From Oxyruncus cristatus (taxonomy: Eukaryota; Chordata; Aves; Passeriformes; Cotingidae), in contig VXAY01001093.1 of assembly GCA_013399855.1 (NCBI GenBank), positions 62,183 through 126,182 on the forward strand: a DNA stretch of 64,000 bases, read 5' to 3'. Of this stretch, positions 45,201 to 57,200 are shown piece after piece; the first letter of the stretch is position 1, and every line of letters starts with the position of its first letter. Position numbers and translations under genes: made by a program. A model generated the notes under the pieces. It worked only from the letters and a program-made list of their open reading frames with translations. It made no database searches and was not told where the DNA came from.

Positions 45201-48200
45201 TATGCAGCCCATTAACAGGTAGTGCTGCCAAACAGTTGACATTTCTTTACTTCCCAGATTTACATGTTACATCCAGTTAAATTATTTTGAAAGTTACTCA
45301 TATGTTAACATTACAAAAATTAGCAGCATATTCATCTTCTGGTGATAATGAGTCACAGACAGTGCTAGGCACTTAGCATGAAGAGTGGCTAACATTTTAC
45401 CAGCAGCAAAGGCCAGTAGCTTGAACTACAGAAACTTAATGAATGAGGAGGAATGGTTCTGTTAAATAGTTGAACTGGGGTAAAATAGCTAAACTAGTTT
45501 GACAAGTGTTAGTCCCAAATTGTAGTTAAACTGTGTGCTATTAAATCCACTTTAACAGGAGTTTAAGGTATGTGTTTTATACAACACAATTGAAATCATG
45601 GGGTTTTTTTTAGTCTTTTAAATTACCTGTGACAATTTGAACGCTAGAGGCTGTTAGTTACAGTCTCACATGATTAATATACTCTTTTCCTCTAAGTTGT
45701 TTCAATTTATTGTTTTTCACCCTATTTCATTGTTTCACTTTTTTGGTGAAATAAAATTAGAACACCTCTGGTCTGGGCTTTCTGTTGTTATTTTCTTTTC
45801 CTGTCTGCCAGAGTAAAAGTACTTAGCAAGCAAGATGTTATTTATATATTTTCCTTATTTACAAAGAAAATTTGTAGAACAAGGCACTAGTATAACAAGT
45901 AAAATAAAACCTGAGTAAAACCTTTCTTATACAGCAGATGAAATACAGGCCTTATTAATGCTCAAAGAGAAACCATGTCTTCCCTTTTGGCTGTTCCCTA
46001 AGTCGCTTCTGTATATTTAGCATTAACAGATTTGGTCTGCAAAAAATTATCAAGAGTTATCAGTTCATTTGACAAATAAAACCCAATTGTACAGGGAATC
46101 ATAACTTAGGATTCTAATGTATAAAATAGAAATCCTTTTAGTTTATTTTTTAGGATAAATGTTTAATTTACAATAAACCTTGTTCTTTCCAGAGTATCTA
46201 TTCACTGGGGAAAAGATATATATCTTTGTCTTGTATTTGCTAGTGTGTAATGGACAAGTGTCATATTCTGGTGAACCAAAGACTGTTGATAGGAGCTAGT
46301 GAGACTGTTAGAGGAATGTGGGACAGTTTAGCTTTACGTCCACCTGGTTGCTTAAAACTACATTCTCCTGTCTTTATCAGGGTTGTATAACTCCAGTAAA
46401 TCAAAATTAGATACATAGACGAAAACAGTTTTTCTTGTAGAGATAGGGATAGGAATTCAAATTGCTGGTTTTCAGGCATGTATGTACAATGTGGGCTGCT
46501 TTAAAAGCACCTTTTAATGCAGACAGTGGTAAAGTGTCCTTTAGCAGGTCTAACAATCATGGAAGAAGTAACAGGCTGAGAGGGCAGCTCTGTTCTTATC
46601 AAGGTGATTTCGCGTTGTGTGTCCTATGATTTGCTCGTTTTGTTATTTTAAGGAAAAAAAGTCAGACGATTGTTACAGTTTTGTGCTGGAGTGCAGCCAT
46701 GAGTAAATTGGGTAAATATTGTTGTTAACAGTAGATTGGTTTTCATTATTTTAAATCGTGCAAAGCATTTGTTCTTTGTTTAGAGTTATTCCTGATTTTT
46801 AAGGCTGTTTGGTTGTTGGGGGTTTTCCAATTATAAGAGTTTTTAAAAACTAGTGTCTTTCTGGTTACTCTTTGTAAGAGGGGAATTATGGCCTCATTGT
46901 CACTGGTATTATGGAGATTAATTAACCTTGTCTAGTTATTTTAACAATCTTAATGGTTGCAAAGGCCGGAAGGAAAGATTAGGTCATCAAAATTGACATC
47001 CTCTCTTCTGTCATTGGCCCTTATATTTTACCTGCTTATTCCTGGATTGAGCATCTTGTTTGATACAAGCATAGTGTGTAGCTAATGTTCTCTGAGAAGC
47101 CATCCTGCCTAATTTTATCCCGTTTTGCTATTTAATCTGCTAAGTTGTCTTGGTTGTTGAAATTTGCTTGTTCTTTTTCATATGAATTGGCCAGGCTGCT
47201 GCAGTCTGTGGAGGGCAGTCGTTTCACCTTTTCCCATTAGATTAAAAGCCAGTACTGTTCTTAGTGTGAATGCACTTGCACATGAAGATCTCATCAGCTC
47301 TTGATCTTCCTCCCCCTCTCCAGTTCTTTAATTTTCAAGTTTTTCAGAATTATTTTCCAGTATTGCCTTAATTCATGCTGTTTATAGAAGTACATTTGAC
47401 TTACTGTTAACAGTTAAATGTGCCAAGTTTAGTTACAGGTTTCCAAAATGTTGTACAGTGGGTGTGGGTTGTTACCTGTTTTCAGAGTTGCTTTCAAGGA
47501 CATGGCTGCTTGCTTCTTAGGTGTGGCTTGGTGTATTAGCTAGACTAAGATCTGTAACGCAGCATTTGTGTGTGATAAAACACATTTTGTTTAAATGCCT
47601 CTGGGTAGTCCAGACAACTATATAACTCGTCACATTGTCACTGTTTACTAGTCTGTTATTTTTAAGATTATTAGTAGTAGTATCATCAAGTAGCCTTTTT
47701 GTTCAAAGTTTTGTGTGTGAAGGGACTCTTGCAAGTACTAAGCGAAAAATGGGTGCAGAATTTTAAGGCTTAAAGTTAACGGACTTGTGAGAGAGTCCAA
47801 CTCCTAATAGATTGGATGAGACCAATAAAAGAGGTGTTACAGGAGTTTCAAGTAGTGGGCTTCCTTTCTTGAATGACTGTACCAGTCAAGTGACTTTGAA
47901 TATTGGCCTCTTATGGAGAGGTATAGATAGCAAAGATGTTAAGCAGATTGCTAATGGGGAAGTGGAAGTTTTCGTGTTTAAGTCAGTTCTCTTTTTGAGC
48001 ACCTGGAAATCCAGCAGAAGCTAGTGGGCAGATGTGCATATTTAGGCATATATACAAAATCATGCTTTTTGTTTTAATGGCTTATTTCCTTTTGAAATGT
48101 TAAGACATAATGTGTATTTGAAGCATTGTCTGTTTGCACAATTGAGGTTGCTAGTAGTGGAAATCATAGGCAGAAGGACCTGTAGTTTCAAGTTCTTTAA

Positions 48201-51200
48201 TTTATTCAGCTATTGTGGACCAACTTTCTGCAAAATATTTACAAAATGCTAGAGAGGGGAGAAAAAAACATATGTTTTTTCTGAGGTATGGCATAGCTTT
48301 CATAGTATGCTGAAAAATGCAAAAGGCATCCCAACACATCCTTTGTAAATTCAAGAGCAAAGCTAATGATAATTTATTTAGAAATATAGAAGTTACCTAG
48401 GCTGTAGAAGCTTTCTTAGTATGTGGGTTTTTTATTTTTCATTTTATACAACTGGTATTTGTTGAATGTGTAGTTGAATACTTTTATGTGTTCCTTCCTA
48501 ATAGTGAACGCTCAGAAGAGGGTTCAGCTCTGTCATTTATTTAGCTTGGAGAAAGTTTAAAAGTATTTTTAAATGTCAAATTTGAATTCTACATTGAATT
48601 ATTTCAATTTCTAATAATGTGGATTTTCTGCTGGAATGGATACAGGATGGAATTGCTAAATCTCTGGCTTAATTTTATTGGCCTGAGCTGTGATTGCAGT
48701 TGTGTGTAGAGATTCAGAGTTGTGGAAGTTTTAATACTTTGTAATTCTGATGAAAGTTCCTAAATTAGCAGTTGACTTTTAGTTGCTTCTTTCTTGTACC
48801 TTTAAATATAGTACGGTATGTCCAAAGTCTTATACATAAGTAGATGTTTTCTGGACTTTTTGTTCTGTTACACTAAAACCGTGCACTATATGTTTTGGAA
48901 ATGGATCCAAAAGAATACATACACGCAGTGCAGGTGTGTGGGCACTTCTCTCGTGGATGATCTTGATTACTCTGGTGTTGGTTTCTAGTTCATGTGTAGA
49001 AACAAAATGGTCTTTGAGCAAAATAAACAAGGAGGGAAAGTCTGAGATCTCCTCCCATAGAACTACAGAAAGGAAAAACAATCATTAAGCAAAAATGATT
49101 TGAAATTACTATTGCTTTAAGAAGAAATCAGTTGTGGACGATGTTCTTTAAAGTTTCATAGTTGTATGACACATTGTAGTAAATATATATATTATATATT
49201 GTATAATATATATATATAGCTTTTATATTTTTCCTCAGACAGAGTTACTAATGAGGGTTAGCTTCAGTATTTTAGTTTTCATTTGAAATTATTATATATT
49301 AAGTAGGGTAGACACATATAATTCCTTATTTTCCCACTTTTGACTGGTGTCAGCATATGGTATGCATTAAAGATCCAGCACTAGTGCTGGCAGGCAGCTG
49401 AGCTTGGTTTTCTGCCACAAGTCACATGTCTTGGACCAGGCGCCTGAAGCCGAAGGCTTTGTCACATGCCGGGGGCTCCCCATCAAGCATCAGCTTCCTC
49501 CAGTGGTTACTCTGGAATTGAGTAACACACCCTTATGCGAGCAGTTGTATTAACTGTTTTGGGGATGAACTGGAGTTGTCTTTTTTTCATTCTTTCAGGT
49601 TTTGTTCAAGCACAGCAGTAGTCTTCACAATTATTATTTGTGTTTTAGCTAAGGATTTTAACTGCATTAAAATACGAAATGTAATTACAGAAATGAGTTT
49701 ACAGGGCCTATTTTTACTTCCTTGGTATCTTTTTACACTGGCAAGCTGTAAAATCAGCTGAGTCACTTCATTAGAGTTTAAGGGATTAGCACTGGCAGGA
49801 GCTTACTGCTGTAGCTATTTAAGAATTTTGTATCCCTATGGATATTCCTGTTCCTAAAGAGGTGGGTGTGTGTGTAAAGTTTCAGAAGTGTGTCAGTATG
49901 CGGAGTTATGCTGATTATAGTGCTGTAAATTCTGTAGTAATATAATTGTATTGACAAATTTTCTTAGCCTTTCTTGACATCAAGATGATTATGATATTTA
50001 GAAAATGTTTTTAGGCCAAGTAAATTTTTTGCAGAGGAAGAATGTATATGAAAGAATTTGGGTATCATGCTCTTTAAAATGTAATAAGTAATTTTGATAC
50101 TGAAAGTATGAATATTATACAGAATTATTCAGAATCAGCGCTTTTTAATATGGTTTAGTTCTTGATGTCAGTACTGGGAACAGAGAATGCTCTATTGCCT
50201 TAATCTTAATAGATTAGAATATAAATGGTAAATGTTGATATGGAATAGTACCTATTTTGGACAAACCTGTCTTCCCGCAAGATCTTGGAACTGTGGTGGG
50301 TGGAAGACTTGCAAGACAGCAAGTAGCAGAAGCTTTTATCCTGGGAGTACAGGAATGAAGTTGGGTGGACATGGAGACTTAAAGTAATTAGCAAGAGATG
50401 TAATGTGTGTTGTAGAGTAACCTCATTAGCTTGAAGTCCTTCTTTCACTAAAGAGTAACACAGAGTAACCTCATTAATTCACTAAGTAGTCCCTAATCAC
50501 TCTTTTAAAGTACACATTTAGAGTACTTTAGGAAGTGCCCGATTTGATGTTAGTACAGCTCCCTAGAAATGAAAATCTAAAAATATCTTTCATTTTCATA
50601 TTCATTAGAAGAAGGGGCTAAATAGAAATCTGAACTTTGTAGCTGCTATTTGCCGTTGTTTTCTGATTTGGAAGAATAAAAACTAAGTAGTTTTTTTTCT
50701 GTATTAAAGAAAACTCACCACTATTTTTTTGCTTGTTCCACTGCAAAAAAGTTATTGGGAAGAGTGATTCCTCTGCTGCAACTTTAAGGATAAAACCAGT
50801 TTTTTTGGTCATAATTAATTTTTTCTTAGATGTATTACTTTTAGTTGATACATGGTCTAGATAAAAGCAAAATCTGAAACTGATGTTGATACTGGGATGA
50901 TTTAAGTTTAGAATTTATGCACTTAGCTTTTTTCCCCCTCAGTGGTCACTGATGCCTGCAGTAATGAGAGGTTTGTGTGCTTTTCTCTAGGTAATCAAAA
51001 GCATCATCTGTCAGTAGATGGAAGTGTACTAAAAGCTGAACATGGGTTGCTGTCATGTCACATCAGTTCATTCAGTGCTGTAGTTCTACCCTCAGCCTCC
51101 CTGCTGTCTCAGGAAGTTTTGGCAGCCTTGTTTCTCCCATGTAGACTGTTTTCTAAAAGGGATCCCATGTGCAGCCCCTGTCCGTGGTGCAGACGCTCCT

Positions 51201-54200
51201 TCAGTGCTTTGCTACCTGACAAATTCCATTTCAATTCGGAGCATAGTCTTAGTTGGAATAACACTAAGGTCTGTATTAGTAATGGGCCCTCATCTTCCAC
51301 AGAAAGTATTTGAGGCAGTTTTTGCTGCCTTTGATCTATTTTGGCTTGCCTAAGGAAGCCACTAAGGATTTACCTTGGAATTATATTGTTTAAGTAATGC
51401 ATATGTAACATGACTTGTTTGACTCACTGTTTGTTTCTTGATGGTGTTGACTATTTGCTTGCTTGTTGCTTCATTAAAAAGAGAGGCTGGTCCTCAGAAA
51501 GTGCCCTGCTTGGGACCTGTTTGCTAGAATTGCTTCCAGGTGAGCGGTGGATTTCTCTTCCCTATGCTGCCTTTGCTTAGTGCTGTAGTGCTTTTCCTTG
51601 GGACTGGATCAAGTGAAGACTCAAGGACTACTCTAAAAGCCACTTTGCACAATTTTGAAACATAAAGATCATCCACTGAGTAAGGGCAATGCTTTCCCTT
51701 TTTTTTTGGTTTTTTTTGTGGTCAAGTGCCAGCACACAGAAACCCCCAGTGGAGCTGTGTGAACAGAAGGGAGCGTGTACTTTGGGCATTTACTATATGG
51801 CTGGGATGGTGTTATATCCAGTCTCTCATTGTGGGCCTGTGTTCCCACCTACCCATTCTAGACCTTTTTGTGGCACTACTCACAACTGCATGTTCTTGTC
51901 CCTGAGACAATGTATAGCAGATGCTCAGAGTTTCAACCATGAGAGACCCATGTCATAGTTTAGTGTGGATTTGGGGATTAAAGGGTGATCTCTGTAAAGC
52001 TGACCTGTGTACTTTTGTTTGTATACAATTGTTGATAGAAAAGTTACATACAGCATAATGACTGAAGTCCTTCAAAATGACAGCTGTGTATGAATAATTA
52101 TGCTGTAATTATTCTAGCCACCTGTTTGAGAAGACCATGGCTGGAGCAGTGGGGACGTGTTTGTGCACCCGGCTTCTCTGCTGTTGCAGACTGAACCATT
52201 GATCTTGATTGTGTGAATGACAGAACTGATCCTTTCTGGTCTCTTGTTGACAGGGACATTAGAGACTGATAAGGCCTGAGTGGACTTCAGCAGGCAAAAA
52301 GAATCTGAGTTTGTCTGTATGGTATGTGTAGTTTGTGTATCTCCAGAGAAGGAGGCTCCACAAGCTCTCTGTAGTTGCCAAACCATTCTCAAAGATACTT
52401 GAAAAGTCATGGCAGTCAGATGAAGTCCGAAGTTACTGGGAAAAGGGAAATGTACCCATCTTTAAAAAGGGTAGAAAGGAGGACCTTAGGAACTACTGAC
52501 CTCCCAGCCTTGCCTTTGTGCATGGGAAGACCATGGAACAAATCCTCCTAGAAACTCTGGAAGACGGGGAGGTGATTCGAGACAGTCTGCACGGCTTCAC
52601 CAACAGCAAGTCCTGCCTGACCAACCCAGTGGCCTTCTATGATGGAGCGGCTGCATCAGTGGACAAGGGAAGACTACAGATGTCATTTATCTAAACTTCT
52701 GTAATGCCTTTCACACGGTCCCTCCCAACATCCTTCTCTCTAAATGGACCAAATATCTTTGCAAAGAATGTATCTTCAGTTATTACAGAACCAAGGTCAA
52801 AGTTTTTTGTAATATGGAGCTCCTGGAGTGAGTCCAGCGAAGGGCTGTGAAGATGATTTAGGGGACCAGAGTGTGTCACTTATGAGGAAAGGCTGGGGGA
52901 GTTGGGCCTGCTTGGAAGAGAAGACTGAGAGGGGTCCTCATCAGTGTCTATGAGTATCTGAAGGGAAGGCACCAAGATGGTGAAGCAGGCTCCTCTTGGT
53001 GGTGCCAAGCTATTGCTTGGACAAGAGGCAATGGACAGAAACTGATCCACAGGAAGTTCCTGAGTATATGGAGGAACATCTTTACTGTGTGGGTGACTGA
53101 GCACTGGAACAGATTGCCCAGAGAGGTTGTGGAGTCTTTGTCACTGGACATATTAAAAACACACCTAGCCAAAATCCTGCGTAGTGTGCTCTGTGGGGAC
53201 CCTGCTCAAGCAGGGTTGGACTAAATTACCCCCAGTAGTCCCTTCCAACCTTACCCATTCTTTGAGAAGACAATGCAGTGAGAAGTTCAGAGCTGGCGAT
53301 GAGTGAGGCTCAGTCACGATCCTTTGTGTGTAATGACCACAAAGTTGCAATAAGTTAAGGTGGAAAGATGACAATATTTAAAACTCGGAGAGTATGTGTG
53401 TGAATGTATTCCTGCCTGCTTATTTATATGGTACTTGTAAAGGCCAGTCAATTACATTTGTCCCCAGGAAGCTCCTGCTACTGGATTGTTTCACTTAGTT
53501 CAGTAGAGAAATTTATCTCATTTATAACAACCTGCACAACTGGAATACTGTTAAAATTCTAGGAAATCTTTTATGTATACTAAGATTTTTTTTTTTTGGT
53601 CTTCTCTCAAACTCTTGATGCCTACAAAGTGAAAGATTGTCTGAAGGGGCTTGGGTCTGGCCTCTTGAAGATGTATTTCAGAATTGCTTACAAATACAGC
53701 TCAGTAGTTTTATTTTCATAGAATTGTAAAAGGTCTGTAGCTATCCAGAAAAGCTGTTATTATTTATGAGTAGTGAAAAAACTGGCATAGCAAACTTTTT
53801 TTTTCTGCTGATACCAGTGCAGGTTTGAAATGTTAAAGAACTGTGCTGCTGAGAACGAAGTATCACAATGTCTTGGCCTGAAATAAGATGTTTCTACACC
53901 AATGCACGCCGCATGAGGAACAAACAAGAGGAGCTTGAAACTTTGGCCCAGTCCCAGAGATTGGACATCACTGACTTAAGTGAAACCTGTTGGGATAAGA
54001 CCTGTGACTGGAGTGCCCTGTTGGATGGTTACAGGCTCTTCAGGAGGCATAGGCAGGGCAGAAGAGGTGGCACTGTATGTATTGGAAGGGTTAGAATGTG
54101 TGGAACTCACATTTGGCAATGGCACAGTCAAGAGCCTCTGGGTGAGAATCAAGGGGCAAACAAATAATGTGGATGTCATTGTGGGAGTCTGCTATAGACC

Positions 54201-57200
54201 TCAAAGACAGGACGATGACACCAATGAATTATTCTTTGAGCAACTAAGGGACAATTCCAAGTCAACTGCCCTTGTCCTTATAGGGCACAGAAATTAACTG
54301 GGAGCATCACACAGCTGGTACAACCCAGGCTAGAAGATTGCTAAAACACCTGGATGACAACTTTATGGAACAGGTCCTTTATAAAATGCTTCTGCTAATC
54401 TTTTAGGTGGTATAGTCTAGCTCTTACCTTTCTAATTAGTACAACTGGAACCCCCAAAATATACAAAAAAAACCCCAAAGACAGACTGTTAAAAGAAACG
54501 AACATCAAGTACATAGAGGTTGAGGGAGCTTGAAAGAATTTTCCCTGAAAGGTCTTGTTAAAATTAAATCAGTTGCTGTTTTTAGAAACGATGAATGTTT
54601 TTTCAGAACAAGTGAAGTTCTTAATATTGCTGGTTTTATAGGAATTCAATGTGCATTACGGTAGTCTACAAAGTTAGCTAAGTCTGGGTGGCTTTTTATT
54701 TTGAGAGCCAAGCAATTCCCACAGGTTAAGTGTGTGACAAGTTCTACAGTTTCTTCCTGAAACGTTATGATAAAACTTAATTTCCTTATTGGAGGACTGG
54801 AAATCATTCCTCCAAGTCAGAAAACACATGTCCTGACAGCAAGTGGAGGTTGTTATTTACCTCCTGATTGAAAAAGTGTGGTCTCTGATTAATATAGCTA
54901 GAGGTTCTGGCAAAAAAAAAAAAAAGTAATTTAAAAAACTCCCAAACCCTTAGGTTTTTGCTAGAGAGCTGTACTGCTGATACAGTGCACTGGCATTTGT
55001 GTGCTGACAAAGAATTCAATAAAAATGAATTGGTCTTATTAACTTTGTATTTTTGCTGTGCCTGCTGGGTAATTGGCTGTGGTGGATAGGTGTTTCAAGG
55101 ACAGGAACAGATTTCTTCCAAATTTTTAAATTTCCATTTTCAAAAAATATAGCCAAGTTGCGTTTGAGCTGTGTCTCTTTATAAACTGTTAAATCATAGG
55201 AAAAAAAAAGTAAATTTTAGATTTGCTAAGTATGGCTTGGACTCTGCTACTGTCTTTGGCCATCTAAGAGAAGTGGTTTACTACTCTTGATAGAACTAAA
55301 ATGGCGACAGTGGAGCTCCCTACTTTTCACCTGGTTATACATGTGTGGGTTTGGGTTGTTTGGGGCTTTTTAAGATTTGTGTTTATTGGATTTTTTTTTT
55401 CTCCCTTGCAACATAGTGTTGGAAGAACACTGTTCATAGCAATGTTTTAGTGTTCTGTTGGGGGTTGCATAAAATTCAATATAAAAGATCCAGCACCAAA
55501 ACACTTGAACAGGTAGCATTGTCCACTTTCAATTTTGTGAGCTGAAATGCTTCTTGTGTCATTGTATGGTAGTCATCTAATAATGAGTACAAATTTCAGA
55601 CTTTTTTTCCCCAGTGAATAATGCCTTTAAAATGTAAATTTACTGTATAAACTTCTCTTAAAGAAGTACAGTTAAGTAGCAGATTTTTTAAGAACAACAG
55701 ACAGTATAGGTTGGATAGGCTAATACAAGTTTTAGTTGCATGATTTGACTTTATTGAAGCTTCACTTATTAATTTGTCATTAAGGATCATTGGGTAATGT
55801 ACTTATTTGTCAGGCAGTATTATTAATTACTTCATAAAGCATGGGCAGATGTTCAAGGAAGCTATTAGCATTTTGCTGTCCCAGGATTTGGTGCCTTTTA
55901 TGAGTCATTGCATACCAGATGGGATACTGAATGACCTCTGAGTCTTCAGAATGATTCATCAACAAGTACTTCACCTGTCCTCCAGACCAAAAAACATTTC
56001 ATTCTTTCTTTTTCTGATTTAGAAAAGTTTTAGGCTGTCATTTGAAAACCAAAGCCTTACTTGAAGGAAAAGTTGCAATATTTGCTTCTTGTAGATTTAG
56101 TCTGGTCTCCTGCATCTAGGGTTGAGGTATTGGTTATTTTGACTAGTGTCAAAATTCCCTTCACTTAAATCCCCCACCATCACCCTGGAAGTCTTTCACC
56201 ACTGCAGTGAGCCATCATTATGTTGTTATTTATAGCTAAGTAAATACGCTATTGGAAGATAAACTGAGTTAAAGTATAGGTCTGTGTCTTAGAACTTTTG
56301 ATCCAAATCAGTCTTAACCACAGCTGTGAAAAGTAATTAGTTTATATTCTGTTATGTCAGAGGGCTAGAAGGACCATTGCAGCTTGCTTATTTTGTTTTG
56401 AAGTTGTGGGGATGTTGTTCAACATACAGACTTAGAATAAAAAGGAGAGCCAGAGGCTACCGAGGCAATGGATATGGAGAGCAAATGCAATAGAAACAAG
56501 CTAAATTAATTAAATATGTTCTCAGTATGATTAAGGGGGAAAAAATGAGGCAGGGGTGGGGAAGGAGACTGAAATAGGATAAAAAGACAAGGGAAATAAC
56601 GTAGAGGAGAAGGACCACTCAGAGTTAAATTGCTTAGCAAAACCAAAATCTGTAGTCTTTGTATAAACATAAAATTTCAAGTAGCTATTAATCATCATGA
56701 ACCTTGAAGCTCTATTAAAGAAAAAAATGTATTCTCTTTGGTGATGTGAGGTTAATTCCTACAATAAATTCCCAAGAAGATATTTTTTTTCCTGTAAGAT
56801 TGTAAAATTTGAAGAGTATTTTTTTTCTGCTGGCATCTTGCCCCAACACAACATCTTTTCAGATTACCGATTTGAATTTTCGTGTCTGCTTGTGAGATGT
56901 GGTGTTCTAGAGGAATGCCCTGAACCAACTATAAGCTAGTTGAGCAAATCATGTGTGCATGGAAAGCATTAATGTGCTAATGTGAAAGTGTGTGAAATTA
57001 CTTAATGTAGAGAAACTGGCACAACGTAATAATGAGTTGTGGTTTTATTCCTGCAGATGCCCTCCTCGAACTTTTTTGCCAGCACTGTGCAAAATTTTTC
57101 TTGATGAAAGTGCTCCAGACAATGTATTGGAAGTAACAGCCCGTGCCATAACGTATTATCTGGATGTATCGGCTGAATGCACCCGTAGGATCGTGGGAGT

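Larger units (their letters stand above)
42255..57056 (+). other. HECTD1 intron 2, 14.8 kb
   Basis: By far the longest intron in the window, lying directly after the first coding exon. It holds a small tandem repeat (44074-44146), an AT microsatellite (49180-49219), a GC-rich palindromic patch (49370-49510), two CR1 pieces (52365-53266 and 53868-54378) and a 14-A run (54912-54925). The rest is AT-rich with no supported gene on either strand. Confidence 0.8.

Noticed and set aside
53868..54297. Two overlapping open frames that look like a small gene
   Set aside because: They are the broken endonuclease domain of a CR1 LINE fragment, shifted in frame, not a host gene.
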